In this document: piece after piece, positions 18,814-27,606 of the stretch | Layout of the letters: every line of letters begins with the position of its first letter | Numbering within the stretch: position 1 is the first letter of the stretch | From: Chlorobiota bacterium | GTDB taxonomy: Bacteria; Bacteroidota; Bacteroidia; Bacteroidales; JAADGE01 | DNA: 52,759 nucleotides | NCBI GenBank assembly: GCA_013152535.1 | Contig: JAADGE010000066.1 | Span: 1 to 52,759 of the forward strand | Direction of reading: 5' to 3' | Program-made: the position numbers and the translations under genes | Notes under the pieces: generated by a model | What the model was told of the DNA's origin: nothing | The model's input: the letters and a program-made list of their open reading frames with translations, nothing else | Databases searched by the model: none

Positions 18814-21432
18814 TTGAAAAAACTAATCCTGATAATTACCGGTTTTCTGTTTGTAACAATTCTGTTTTTTTCTTGCTCTACAGAAAAAAATACGGCATTA
18901 AGCAGATTTTATCATAATACGACCGCATATTTCAATATTTATTTCAACGGAAATGAAAGCTTGAAAAAAGGAATTGAAACTATTGAGAATACTCCCGAAG
19001 ATTATACACAACTTCTGCCTGTTTATAAAGCTGAAAGAAAAGACATTCAAAGTGCTGTTTCTTCCGATATGGATAATGCAATAAAAAAAGCCGTTAAAAT
19101 GATAAAAATGCATTCCATAACGGCAAAACCAAAACGCAAAGAACCAAAAAAAGGAAAAAGAGCATACGGATTAACTGCTAAAGAAAAAGCATTTTATGCA
19201 AAAACCGAATATAATAAATATGTTGACGATGCCTATCTTTTAATAGGAAAAGCACATTATTATAAAGGAGATTATGTCGGCGGATTAAAATCGTTGCACC
19301 TGATAATTAATAAATTCCGAAATGAAGAAATAAAATTTGATGCACTTTATTGGATTGCAAGAATAAAAAGTGCCGACGGGAATTACAGCGAAGCCGTAAA
19401 TTATTTAAAATTAATATCCGATGACACAAAACATCCTGCAAGATTAAATCTTGAAATTGATAAATGTTATGCAAATATTTTCGTAAAACAAAAAAAATAC
19501 CCGGAAGCCATTGAAAAACTGGATTTTATTATTTCCAAAACAAAAAAGAAAAAAGATAAAGCACGTTTAAAATACATTACGGCACAACTCAACCAAAAAA
19601 TTAATAACGGCGATAAAGCCATAAAGCTTTTTTCGGAAGTCGTAAAAATGAATCCTCCGTATGAAATGGCTTTTAATGCTAAAATTAATATGGCTAAAGC
19701 ATTTTTAAACAGTTCCGAAGGTTCTGCAAAAATCAGAAAGATTTTAAATAAAATGCTGAATGACGATAAAAATATTGATTTTCAAGACCAAATATATTAT
19801 GTCCTTGCCGGAATTGAACAAAAAGAAAACAAGGAACAATCTGCAATTGAATATTATAAAATGTCTGTCAAAAAAAGCATATCTAACGATAACCAAAAAG
19901 CACTCTCGTATTTAGCTTTGGCAGAAATTTATTTTAAAAACAGAAAATATCTTCCTGCAGGTAATTATTTCGACAGCACAATGACTGTGTTAAAAAAAGA
20001 TTATCCGGACTATGCCGTTATTTCAAAAAAAGCAAAAAATATTAAAGAACTGACTGATAATTTAAAACTTATTTCTTATGAAGACAGTGTTCAACGAGTT
20101 GCGGCAATGGATTCCTCGAACCGTATTGCTTATATTGAGGCAATTATTGCCAAATTAAAATCAGATGAACTTGCCGAAAAAAATGTCGGTATGTCAAGGT
20201 ACAGAAGTAATGAATTTATACAAGGTGATTATTCTCAAAGTCCTTCAGCAGGGAAATGGTATTTTTACAATCCGCAAGCCATAAGTATCGGAAAATCAGA
20301 ATTTTTAAAAATATGGGGAAAAAGAAAACTTGAAGACCATTGGCGAAGAAAAAATAAACAAGTCATTATTTCGGAAAACGAAGAAGAGGAGACATCAAAA
20401 AAAGATTCCGGAAGAGTTACCGATAACAAAAAAGTTGAATATTATCTTCAGGATTTACCTTTAACAGATTCATTAATAAATGTTTCAAACCAACGAATTG
20501 CAAAAGCATACTATAATGCAGGTATTGTTTATGAACGTAAAATGAATGACTATCCGGAAGCAAAAAAATCTTATAAAACTTTAATCAAACTTTTCCCGAA
20601 AAATGAATTAACCTTAGAGGCCTATTTTAATCTTTACTTACTGAATTACAAAATATTAAACAACAAATCACAAGCAGAAAAATATCGAACCATAATTTTA
20701 AAAAACTATCCTTACAGCAAATATGCACAAATTCTTTCCGATCCGAATTATCTTGTAAAACTTAAACAAAACAAAAAAACTATTGATAATTTATATGAAG
20801 AAGCATATACTGCCTATAAAAAAGAAAAATACAACGATGTTATCAGTAAAACAAAAGAGGCATTCAAAATATCAGAAGAAAATTATTTAGCTCCTAAATT
20901 TTTATTTCTTGAAGGTATGGCAGAAGGAAGTATGGGGAAGCAAAGTGAAATGAAAAGTTTACTTGAAGAATTATTAAAGAAATATCCGAATGATGAAATA
21001 AGCCCGAGAGCTCAAAATGTTGTAAATTTACTGAACAGCGGAAAATATGACCCGAATTATTATTCCGACAAACCCGATTCAGCATACTTTTATATTATAA
21101 TCACTGCCAAAAATGATTCAACAAAAAATATTATTAAATATCTGTTAACAACTTTTAATGCTCGAACATTTCCAAAAGGAAAAATATTAACAGAACTTAT
21201 TGATTTAAATGATAATCAGTCTGTTATAGTTGTAAAAACTTTTACTGATTATGAAAGTTCATTATCTTATATGAACAAAATAGCTGACTCGGGTAAATTA
21301 TCAAAAGTTCCTGCAAGCAGTTATATTCCGCTTATTATTTCATCACAAAACTTTAAAAAACTCAAAAAACTTCCCATCACAACAAAATACATAAAATTTT
21401 ATAACAACCGCTATTCTAAAAATTACAATTAA
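18814..21432 (+). CDS. sprE: T9SS-associated lipoprotein SprE/PorW (TPR protein)
   Basis: An 872-residue TPR-rich lipoprotein of the SprE/PorW family, which is needed for type IX secretion (and gliding in flavobacteria) and helps join the PorK/N ring to the translocon in the periplasm. The TTG start at 18814 gives a proper lipoprotein signal (MKKLILIITGFLFVTILFFS, then Cys21). The family hallmark follows at once: LSRFYHNTTAYFNIYFNGNE. Tetratricopeptide-like helices fill much of 100-400 and 500-740 (for example YVDDAYLLIGKAHYYKGDY, the classic SprE motif). The C-terminal ~90 residues form a small SPOR-like alpha/beta piece. The stop overlaps the ATG of the next gene (TAATG), so the pair is translationally coupled. 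Confidence 0.88.
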   Translation: MKKLILIITGFLFVTILFFSCSTEKNTALSRFYHNTTAYFNIYFNGNESLKKGIETIENTPEDYTQLLPVYKAERKDIQSAVSSDMDNAIKKAVKMIKMHSITAKPKRKEPKKGKRAYGLTAKEKAFYAKTEYNKYVDDAYLLIGKAHYYKGDYVGGLKSLHLIINKFRNEEIKFDALYWIARIKSADGNYSEAVNYLKLISDDTKHPARLNLEIDKCYANIFVKQKKYPEAIEKLDFIISKTKKKKDKARLKYITAQLNQKINNGDKAIKLFSEVVKMNPPYEMAFNAKINMAKAFLNSSEGSAKIRKILNKMLNDDKNIDFQDQIYYVLAGIEQKENKEQSAIEYYKMSVKKSISNDNQKALSYLALAEIYFKNRKYLPAGNYFDSTMTVLKKDYPDYAVISKKAKNIKELTDNLKLISYEDSVQRVAAMDSSNRIAYIEAIIAKLKSDELAEKNVGMSRYRSNEFIQGDYSQSPSAGKWYFYNPQAISIGKSEFLKIWGKRKLEDHWRRKNKQVIISENEEEETSKKDSGRVTDNKKVEYYLQDLPLTDSLINVSNQRIAKAYYNAGIVYERKMNDYPEAKKSYKTLIKLFPKNELTLEAYFNLYLLNYKILNNKSQAEKYRTIILKNYPYSKYAQILSDPNYLVKLKQNKKTIDNLYEEAYTAYKKEKYNDVISKTKEAFKISEENYLAPKFLFLEGMAEGSMGKQSEMKSLLEELLKKYPNDEISPRAQNVVNLLNSGKYDPNYYSDKPDSAYFYIIITAKNDSTKNIIKYLLTTFNARTFPKGKILTELIDLNDNQSVIVVKTFTDYESSLSYMNKIADSGKLSKVPASSYIPLIISSQNFKKLKKLPITTKYIKFYNNRYSKNYN

Positions 21433-22121
21433 TGATTCTCATCGCCGTTGCCCTTGCCCCTGTAATTGTCCTTTTGATGTATATTAATTACAGAGATAAG
21501 TATGAAAAAGAACCTCGCCGTTTATTGGCAAAAGCATTTATTTTCGGTATTATTTCAGTAATTCCGGTCTATTTTATCGAAACCGGACTAACGAACTATT
21601 GGCATACAAAATATGCTTTGCCGAATATGCCTTTAAAAACAGCTGCTTTTGATGCCTTTGCTGTTGCAGCTTTTACCGAAGAATTTTTTAAAATTCTTGT
21701 TTTCTTCATTTTAATTTGGAAAAATAAAAACTTTAATGAAAAATTCGACGGTATTATTTATGCCGTATTCATTTCAATGGGGTTTGCCGCAACGGAAAAC
21801 CTCATGTATGTTCTCAGTTCCGGTTTCACAACAGGATTAATCAGAGCATTTACGGCTGTTCCTGCTCATGCAATTTTTGCCGTTTCCTCGGGATATTTTT
21901 TAGCTTTTGCAAAATTCAAACCTTCCGGAAAATTCCTTTATCTTATCCTTGCACTTCTTGTTCCGGTTTTACTTCACGGAATTTACGACTTTATTCTTTT
22001 GTCAAAAAATGACTTATTGCTTCTGATTTTTGCTCCCTATGTTATTTTTATTTTAATTATAGCCTTGAAAGGAATAAAAAGGCATTCGAATGCATCAAGA
22101 TTTAAACCGAATATAGAATAA
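21432..22121 (+). CDS. PrsW-type intramembrane metalloprotease family protein
   Basis: A 229-residue membrane protein of the PrsW family (CPBP/Abi-related intramembrane proteases; PrsW of Bacillus cleaves an anti-sigma factor). The conserved motifs are present: EEFFK (Glu83-Glu84), AATEN (Glu122-Asn123), an AHA His at 146 and HGIYDF (His182, Asp186), all within predicted helices. About seven membrane segments. It overlaps the sprE stop by one base, so it is co-translated with a T9SS component. A role in envelope signalling is plausible; the ECF sigma factor at 8.6 kb has no visible anti-sigma, but any link is speculation. Confidence 0.85.
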   Translation: MILIAVALAPVIVLLMYINYRDKYEKEPRRLLAKAFIFGIISVIPVYFIETGLTNYWHTKYALPNMPLKTAAFDAFAVAAFTEEFFKILVFFILIWKNKNFNEKFDGIIYAVFISMGFAATENLMYVLSSGFTTGLIRAFTAVPAHAIFAVSSGYFLAFAKFKPSGKFLYLILALLVPVLLHGIYDFILLSKNDLLLLIFAPYVIFILIIALKGIKRHSNASRFKPNIE

Positions 22122-22157
22122 AAGATTTTAATCGGCATTTGTAAATCAAAAGATAAA

Positions 22158-23048
22158 TTACAAACCTCTCTCCCGCTCTTCTCGCAAATTTGCATATTGC
22201 GGTTTTCTTAATACTTCATTAATTTTGTTTAAAAGCATTTCTTTATCTTTTGACAAAACACCCTTTAAAACAAGATAATTTGAAGCGTGGTCGCTTCTGA
22301 AAATTGTTTGTTTCAATTTAGTATGTTTGAGAAAGACACCCATTTCTTCAATTAATTCAAATGTATTCAGCATTGTAAATTTTCCGTTATGTCGGTTCTT
22401 AAAATGTTGCTCGCCGAACGGAAAACTCAAAACTAATGTTGACAGATATTCAGGTTGTATGTCATTTAAGACTTTTGCGGAATTTATCGCATGTTGCCGA
22501 CTTAATTCTTTTCCGCCCAAACCGTTTAAAATCATTACAGAAAGCTTAATTCCGGCTTCTTTTGCTTTCAACAAACCCTCAACAGTTGTTTTTTGAGTTT
22601 CACCTTTGTTTACGTTTTTAAGCACTTTATCATCACCCGATTCTATACCTACATACGCCAATTTCAATCCTGCCGATTTTAATTCTTTCAGCTCCGGTAA
22701 AGATTTATTTAAAAAATCCGACGGTCGGGCATATATTGAAATCCGTCTGACTCTTTGAAATGTATTGTTTATTTCATTCAAAATCTGCAATAATTTTCCG
22801 GAAGATAAAACCATTGCATCGCCGTCAGCCAGAAAAACTTTATTAAAATTTAAGCCCGAACCGGCAATTTGCTTTATTTCTTGCCGAACAATATCAAAGG
22901 GCTTTATTTTAAAAGCTTTAGAACTGTACATTTCGCAAAAAACACACTTATTCCAAGAACATCCGGAAGTTACCTGTAAAATTAAAGACCGTGCTTCAGA
23001 CGGCGGTCGAAATAGAGGTTGTTCGTATTCAATCGGGAAGTTGTACAT
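22158..23048 (-). CDS. Radical SAM protein, CX4CX2C cluster
   Basis: A 296-residue radical SAM protein. The cluster site TSGCSWNKCVFCEMYSS is C-x4-C-x2-C (Cys30, Cys35, Cys38) instead of the classical C-x3-C-x2-C, a spacing shared by a specific family (GCSxNxCxFCxMY). Further radical SAM features: VFLADGDAMVLSS (metal/SAM-binding strand), ISIYARPSDFLNKS and LAYVGIESGDDKVLKNVNKGE. There is no B12-binding domain or second cluster. Substrate unknown. The first ATG is supported by the usual N-terminus (IEYEQPLFRPPSEARSLILQ). Confidence 0.83.
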   Translation of the reverse strand: MYNFPIEYEQPLFRPPSEARSLILQVTSGCSWNKCVFCEMYSSKAFKIKPFDIVRQEIKQIAGSGLNFNKVFLADGDAMVLSSGKLLQILNEINNTFQRVRRISIYARPSDFLNKSLPELKELKSAGLKLAYVGIESGDDKVLKNVNKGETQKTTVEGLLKAKEAGIKLSVMILNGLGGKELSRQHAINSAKVLNDIQPEYLSTLVLSFPFGEQHFKNRHNGKFTMLNTFELIEEMGVFLKHTKLKQTIFRSDHASNYLVLKGVLSKDKEMLLNKINEVLRKPQYANLREERERGL

Positions 23049-23073
23049 ATTTTTTGGTTATTATACTTATTAT

Positions 23074-23099
23074 CCGTGCCACGCTGCAGCGTGGCACGG
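23074..23099. repeat. 26-bp dispersed palindrome, copy 1 (perfect)
   Basis: A perfect 26-bp inverted repeat with arms CCGTGCCACGCTG and CAGCGTGGCACGG. It is GC-rich in an AT-rich genome, preceded by TTAT, and lies between the radical SAM start and the tRNA-His terminator. Two imperfect copies are at 48993 and 50282. REP-like. Confidence 0.85.
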
Positions 23100-23136
23100 T
23101 ATTTAAAAGTTGTACATTTTATTCAAATTTAAACAT

Positions 23137-23169
23137 AAAAAAAATCCCGACAAAATTTGCCGAGATTTT
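23137..23169 (-). terminator. Rho-independent terminator of tRNA-His
   Basis: Read on the minus strand, AAAATCTCG pairs with CGGGATTTT (one G-U pair) around a short loop, followed by a run of eight T residues in total. It starts 4 nt after the tRNA. Confidence 0.75.
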
Positions 23170-23173
23170 AAAG

Positions 23174-23248
23174 GGTGGAAGATGGGACTCGAACCCACGA
23201 CCCTCTGAACCACAATCAGATGTTCTAACCAACTGAACTACAACCACC
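23174..23248 (-). tRNA. tRNA-His (anticodon GTG)
   Basis: A 74-nt cloverleaf (23247 down to 23174) with an encoded G-1 at 23248 and C73, the identity pair of tRNA-His. D-arm GTTC/GAAC, anticodon stem TCTGA/TCAGA, anticodon GTG at 23213-23211, T-arm GTGGG/CCCAT with loop TTCGAGT. CCA is not encoded. The acceptor stem is odd: GTGGTTG faces CTTCCAC, leaving two adjacent U-U mismatches at 5-68 and 6-67. Confidence 0.95.
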
Positions 23249-23328
23249 ATTTTAAGAGTTTGCAAATATCATATTATTTCATTGATTATGCAAACAAATT
23301 TATGTTTTTTATAATAATTATCCGTAAA

Positions 23329-23748
23329 TTAATTTTGAATCTCTTTTTTAAAAACTATTGTAGTTTCTTTATCTTTTATATCAAAATTATTAAATCGTAT
23401 TTTCGGATTATTAAAATCTATTCTAAATTTAAATTCAGTATCAGAAATAAATTTAATAATTCCTTTTGCTCTTTCACTGTCATCATTTGTATATAACGGA
23501 ATTAAATCAAACCAAACAGGATTTTTCGAGTAATTTATTTTATATTTAAAAAAAATTAAAGTTTCCTTCTCTTGTCCTTGTTCAGTATGAAAAATTGAAA
23601 ATTTAACAATATCATTTTTATTAAAAAACAAACAAACTTGAGCACATTCTGTTTCTCCGCACCATTTTCCGTTAAGGTTATATTTTTTTGTACAACTATT
23701 TTCTGTTAAAAGAAAAAGAAATAATATGAAAAAATATTTAATATTCAT
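23329..23748 (-). CDS. Small exported hypothetical protein
   Basis: I do not recognise a family. The better start is the ATG at 23748 (MNIKYFFILFLFLLTENSCTKK), 139 residues; an upstream ATG at 23772 would overlap the nitroreductase gene and spoil the signal peptide. The signal ends in a Cys preceded by ENS, a poor lipobox, so lipoprotein status is uncertain. The mature part is beta-rich and has the pattern LNGKWCGETECAQVCLFFN, like small lipocalin-type lipoproteins that begin with a GxW motif. It follows the nitroreductase gene by 11 nt on the same strand. Confidence 0.65.
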   Translation of the reverse strand: MNIKYFFILFLFLLTENSCTKKYNLNGKWCGETECAQVCLFFNKNDIVKFSIFHTEQGQEKETLIFFKYKINYSKNPVWFDLIPLYTNDDSERAKGIIKFISDTEFKFRIDFNNPKIRFNNFDIKDKETTIVFKKEIQN

Positions 23749-23759
23749 TTTAAAAAATT

Positions 23760-24506
23760 TTACTGATTCCAAAAACCCTGTTTTTTCACAACTTTTAATA
23801 AGGATTTGGAAAAAGCAATATTATTTTCTTTTGTGTATCTCTTATCCGTAAATACTTGTGCCAAATTCTCGGTTTCGTTTTCTTCAATTAATTGTTTTGT
23901 AAAATCCGAATTTTCGAGTTCGTTATAAAGCTCATCAATATCTTCATCCGAAAAATCTTTATATGTTTCATAATGGACAACTGCTTTTGCAGGTAAACGG
24001 TCAGTTAAATACGGTGTTTCATCCGGATAACCGACAGTTAAAGTCGTAACCGGAATAACTCCTTTCGGAAGTTTTAATACATCAATAATTTTTTCCGCCG
24101 TATAATTGGTTGTTCCCATATAGCAAATTCCGAGTCCTTCGGCTTCGGCAGCCAAAGCACAATTTTGAGCGGTAATAACGGCATCAATGCTTGCTGTGTA
24201 AAACCACAAGAAATTATCGTAAGCCGGCTTTGCATTTCGCAATTTACACCACTTGGAAAAGCGATTTAAATCTGCACAAAAAGTCAAAATCAAAGGTGCT
24301 TGTTTCACGGCTTCTTGATTAAAATGCAAAGGCAAAAGCTTATTTTTCATTTCTTCGTCTTGCGTAACTATAATACTGTATGCCTGCATATTTCCGGTAT
24401 TCGAAGCTCTTATTCCGGCATCTAAAATTACATTTAATGTTTCTTTCGGAATTTCATCCTCCTTATACTTTCGTATAGATCTGTGATTCAATAATATATC
24501 TGTCAT
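23760..24506 (-). CDS. Nitroreductase family protein (NfsA-like)
   Basis: A 248-residue FMN-dependent oxidoreductase of the nitroreductase superfamily. The N-terminus LLNHRSIRKYKEDEIP with Arg-Ser-Ile-Arg-Lys is the FMN-phosphate-binding motif. RASNTGNMQAYSIIV and AEAEGLGICYMGTTNY are the other FMN contacts and the conserved GLG region. LPKGVIPVTTLTVGYPDE is the typical late motif. The length fits the NfsA/FRase I group, which reduces nitroaromatics and quinones with NAD(P)H; the native substrate is unknown. It sits between a Sua5-like gene (41 nt upstream) and a small exported protein, all minus strand. Confidence 0.88.
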   Translation of the reverse strand: MTDILLNHRSIRKYKEDEIPKETLNVILDAGIRASNTGNMQAYSIIVTQDEEMKNKLLPLHFNQEAVKQAPLILTFCADLNRFSKWCKLRNAKPAYDNFLWFYTASIDAVITAQNCALAAEAEGLGICYMGTTNYTAEKIIDVLKLPKGVIPVTTLTVGYPDETPYLTDRLPAKAVVHYETYKDFSDEDIDELYNELENSDFTKQLIEENETENLAQVFTDKRYTKENNIAFSKSLLKVVKKQGFWNQ

Positions 24507-24547
24507 TTTATTTATATTTTATAAACTTTCTGATTACGACTTTCAAC

Positions 24548-25162
24548 TTAATACCTCAAAGTATCAATGCCTTCACGAATTATTTTAATAACATCACCGG
24601 TGCAATCAGCAATCGTTGATGCCTCAATTTTTCCGTAACCTCCGTCAATTACGGCTTCAACTGAATTGTGATATTTTTCATAAATTAAAGACGGATCTGT
24701 CATATATTCTCTTACTTCGTCATCGGCATGTACCGAAGTAGATAAAATCGGATTTCCCAATTCTTTTACAATTATCATAACAATCTCATTATCAGGAATT
24801 CTGACTCCGATGGTTTTTTTACTTTTCCTGAAAAAATTCGGAATGTTATTATTTGCATCCAGAATAAAAGTAAACGGTCCCGGTAAGTTCTTCTTTATAA
24901 CTTTAAAAATATGATTACTCATCGGTTTTGTATATTCCGATACCGAACTTAAATCATCGAAAATAAATGAAAAATCTGCATCTTTTAGTTTTACGCCTTT
25001 CAAATTTGCTAATTTTTCAACCGCCTTACGATTATTAATATCACAGGCAATTCCGTAAACAGAATCCGTAGGTATTATTACAAGTGAACCATTCTTAAGC
25101 AATTCAATAATTTTCCGGATTTGCTTCATATCCGGATTTTTATCATAAATTTTTATAAACAT
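24548..25162 (-). CDS. YciO/Sua5/YrdC family protein (threonylcarbamoyl-AMP synthase-like)
   Basis: A 204-residue protein with the YrdC fold. The nucleotide-binding segment GSLVIIPTDSVYGIACDI and the KGVKLKDADFSFI stretch are present, with GVRIPDNEI and GNPILSTSVH near the active cleft. The core family makes threonylcarbamoyl-AMP for the t6A37 tRNA modification. The KxKDADFSFI form in place of KxRP is typical of the YciO branch, whose role in t6A synthesis is less certain. A perfect -7 box lies just upstream, so it probably leads a three-gene transcript with the nitroreductase and the small exported protein. Confidence 0.87.
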   Translation of the reverse strand: MFIKIYDKNPDMKQIRKIIELLKNGSLVIIPTDSVYGIACDINNRKAVEKLANLKGVKLKDADFSFIFDDLSSVSEYTKPMSNHIFKVIKKNLPGPFTFILDANNNIPNFFRKSKKTIGVRIPDNEIVMIIVKELGNPILSTSVHADDEVREYMTDPSLIYEKYHNSVEAVIDGGYGKIEASTIADCTGDVIKIIREGIDTLRY

Positions 25163-25446
25163 CTTCGATTTTATTTCTTATTATCAATCTGCAAAGATAA
25201 CAATCTTAATTATCTAAAAATATGTCGTATAATTTTCTCATTATTAATACTTGCCGGGTCATAAATATATTTTTTTATGTTCACTTTTCATTGAAATAAA
25301 AGAAGATACCAACATAGTTCAAATTTAAGAAAAAGTTTTATTTTTCAAGTTCCCCCACATTACGTATAGTCTTTTTTGGGGATATGTGCAATTTGCAGCA
25401 AAAAGAGTTCCTTGTTTTTTTTGGGAATTTTAAAAGTTTATCCAAA
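25163..25446. other. Intergenic region, mostly unexplained
   Basis: Between the YciO/Sua5 gene and the amtB terminator. Apart from the -7 box it holds a C/G-run pair (CCCCCA near 25353, TGGGG near 25377) around ATTACGTATAGTC, which contains the CGTATA half-site found upstream of the porin gene. No ORF is credible and no known RNA was recognised. Confidence 0.35.
25192..25199 (-). promoter_or_regulatory. Bacteroidota -7 box (TATCTTTG)
   Basis: Exact TAnnTTTG match on the minus strand, ~30 nt before the ATG of the YciO/Sua5 gene at 25162. Probably drives that gene and the two after it. Confidence 0.6.
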
Positions 25447-25477
25447 AAGAATCCTAATGCAAAACATTAGGATTCTT
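25447..25477 (-). terminator. Terminator hairpin after amtB
   Basis: A perfect 13-bp stem, AAGAATCCTAATG with CATTAGGATTCTT, loop 5 nt, followed by T residues on the minus strand. It lies 48 nt beyond the amtB stop and closes the porin-amtB transcript. Confidence 0.85.
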
Positions 25478-25525
25478 AAGTAAATATTTAAAATTTGAAA
25501 TTAATCAAAATTCAATATATTTTTT

Positions 25526-26746
25526 TTACAAAGCACCTTCATCATAGGCTTTTTCTCCGAGTAAAGCGGCATCAAGTCCCATATCTTCAACTTCTTTTGA
25601 TACTTTTACTTTAGTAATCAGATTTATTACTATAAGCATTACATATGTAAAAACAAAAGCATAAGCAGCAGCTGCAATAACGGCAATAGTTTCTTTCATA
25701 AAGAAACCGAAGTTACCTTCTATTAAACCGGATTGTCCGTTAATAGTTGTTGAGGCAAATATTCCTAACATAATTGTTCCGAAAACGCCACCCATACCGT
25801 GTACGCCCCATACATCTAAAGCATCATCCCATCCCCATTTATTTTTGAACTGTACTGCTACAAAACAAAGTGAACCGGCTACAAGACCTATAACAATAGC
25901 TGCCCATAAAGGGACATAGCCTGCTGCGGGAGTAATGGTAGCCAAACCTGCAACAAAACCTGTTAATAAACCTACAAACTTTGGTCGCCCTTCTTTAATC
26001 CATTCTATTACTAACCAAGTTATACCTGCCACTGAAGCAGCAACATCAGTATTTAAAAATGCAGTTGTTGTAACAGCATCAACTTTTAACTCGCTACCGG
26101 CATTAAAACCGTACCAGCCAAACCAAAGTAAACCTGTTCCGATAGCTACTAACGGAATACTGTTTGGCGGTGATTTGGTATCTTTTCTTTTTCCGACATA
26201 AATAACAGATGCTAATGCTGCAAAACCTGCTATTGCGTGGACAACAATACCTCCTGCAAAATCAAGAACACCCCATTCTGCTAACAATCCGCCACCCCAA
26301 ACCATATGAACGAACGGATAATAAACAAAAATTTGCCAAGCTACTAAGAAAATTAAATAAGCTTTAAATGTAATTCTGTTTACAAATGCTCCTGTGATAA
26401 GGGTAGGAGTAATTACGGCAAACATCATCTGGTACGCTATAAAAATATATGTCGGATATTTCCCATTGGCTCCGGAATATGCTTGGTCAAATGGTATTCC
26501 ATTTAAGAATGCCCAATCAAAATTACCGAAAATAGCACCTTCTCCGCCACTAAAACAAAGAGAATATCCGAATCCTATCCATAAAATTGTAGTAATCCCT
26601 AATGACACAAATGTTTGCATCATTATTCCCAATATGTTTCTTTTACCGGCCAATCCGCCGTAAAAGAATGCCAGTCCGGGGGTCATTAACATTACAAGAC
26701 TCGTGCTGAGAATCATAAATGTTGTAGTTCCTGTATCAAAACCCAT
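25526..26746 (-). CDS. amtB: Ammonium transporter
   Basis: AmtB (406 residues) is a trimeric inner-membrane ammonium channel. The conserved pore residues are visible: the DFAGGIVVH motif with Asp162 and His170 (twin-His 1), VHGMGGVFGT with His316 (twin-His 2), the recruitment-site region AYQMMFAVITP (Phe109) and the WFGWYGFNAGS helix. The cytoplasmic tail (KEVEDMGLDAALLGEKAYDE) is the GlnK-interaction tail of the family. No glnK/P-II gene is adjacent, although amtB and glnK are paired in most bacteria. It follows the porin gene by 43 nt on the same strand, so the two are probably co-transcribed and may answer to the two-component system just upstream. Confidence 0.96.
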   Translation of the reverse strand: MGFDTGTTTFMILSTSLVMLMTPGLAFFYGGLAGKRNILGIMMQTFVSLGITTILWIGFGYSLCFSGGEGAIFGNFDWAFLNGIPFDQAYSGANGKYPTYIFIAYQMMFAVITPTLITGAFVNRITFKAYLIFLVAWQIFVYYPFVHMVWGGGLLAEWGVLDFAGGIVVHAIAGFAALASVIYVGKRKDTKSPPNSIPLVAIGTGLLWFGWYGFNAGSELKVDAVTTTAFLNTDVAASVAGITWLVIEWIKEGRPKFVGLLTGFVAGLATITPAAGYVPLWAAIVIGLVAGSLCFVAVQFKNKWGWDDALDVWGVHGMGGVFGTIMLGIFASTTINGQSGLIEGNFGFFMKETIAVIAAAAYAFVFTYVMLIVINLITKVKVSKEVEDMGLDAALLGEKAYDEGAL

Positions 26747-26789
26747 AATTATAAATTTTAGTTATTATTAAATTTAAAAAATTGTGTTC

Positions 26790-27536
26790 CTAAAATGAAA
26801 ATCCGGCTACAAAATATATTTTTTCTGCTTGCGGATTTGTTATTACCGATAACGTTAACGGAAGCTTATAATCTTTTGTTATTTTAATTTTTTTAGTTGC
26901 TGTGATACCCATATTTACTACACCTAAATAATTGCCATAATATCCCGTTTCGCCTTTATCTGCATCTACTTGGGTTAGATTTGCCCCTATAAAAGCATCA
27001 AAATATTTAAATGAATAAGTTAATTCCGCATAAGTTGAGAATTGATTTTTTCCCGTTGTTCCGTCATCATTTATTTTTTTGGCATCTGCTCCATATACAT
27101 TAGTTGCAATCATAGCAGATAAAGGAAATTTTTCTGTTCTGTTAAATGTTAGCGATGCTTCAAAAACATGACCGGTAGTTTCTTTTTTATAATCAAAATA
27201 ATTTTGATTAACTAAATCGTTTTGAAAATAATAATCGGTTATCATTACCGTAAACATTTCTTTGTAAAAAGTATATCCAAGGTATAAATCGGACTCTTGA
27301 TAACCTTGAAATTTAACAGCATATGCACCCCAAGCACCTGCTGCAAAACCTGATTTGCTGTACTCAATACCCGGCTGAATGCATGGTGATGCACCAAAAT
27401 CAGAACCTCTCCATACATATCTACTCATTAATTCGCAACTAATACTAATTGGGTTATCTTCTTTGCCGGTTTCTTCTTGTGCATATAAGTTACTAAATAC
27501 TATTGCCAATAATACAATAAAACTATATTTCTTCAT
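26790..27536 (-). CDS. TorF-like outer-membrane porin (Gcw_chp family)
   Basis: A 248-residue outer-membrane beta-barrel. A signal peptide (MKKYSFIVLLAIVFSNLYA) precedes ISISCELMSRYVWRGSDFGA, a close match to the start of the Gcw_chp/TorF putative porins (VxxxYxWRG). The remainder is alternating strands ending in KIYFVAGFSF with terminal Phe, as expected for BAM substrates. Members often sit next to amtB and P-II genes in other phyla. Here it is immediately upstream of amtB and probably lets ammonium or small amines cross the outer membrane; that role is inferred from position. Confidence 0.82.
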   Translation of the reverse strand: MKKYSFIVLLAIVFSNLYAQEETGKEDNPISISCELMSRYVWRGSDFGASPCIQPGIEYSKSGFAAGAWGAYAVKFQGYQESDLYLGYTFYKEMFTVMITDYYFQNDLVNQNYFDYKKETTGHVFEASLTFNRTEKFPLSAMIATNVYGADAKKINDDGTTGKNQFSTYAELTYSFKYFDAFIGANLTQVDADKGETGYYGNYLGVVNMGITATKKIKITKDYKLPLTLSVITNPQAEKIYFVAGFSF

Positions 27537-27563
27537 CCCTTTTACTGTTTAAAAAATAACAAA

Positions 27564-27595
27564 GCAAAAATGTAAGAAATATTATTTTTATACAA
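27564..27595 (-). promoter_or_regulatory. Promoter of the porin-amtB operon
   Basis: On the minus strand, TTG (27595-27593) and TACATTTTTGC (27574-27564) resemble the -33 and -7 boxes with an 18-nt spacer; the -7 box is a 7/8 match. Transcription would start near 27558, ~20 nt before the porin ATG. Confidence 0.45.
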
Positions 27596-27606
27596 TTGTG
27601 TGATTG

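Noticed and set aside
22327-23106. Plus-strand ORFs opposite the radical SAM gene
   Set aside because: They are antisense shadows of a well-supported gene and have no protein-like features.
22991-23236. Open frame reading GGRWDSNPRPSEPQSDVLTN
   Set aside because: It is a translation of the tRNA-His gene on the opposite strand and the adjacent palindrome and terminator, a classic false protein.
23174-23248. tRNA-His as an integration (att) site
   Set aside because: No integrase gene and no duplicated tRNA 3' end were found nearby.
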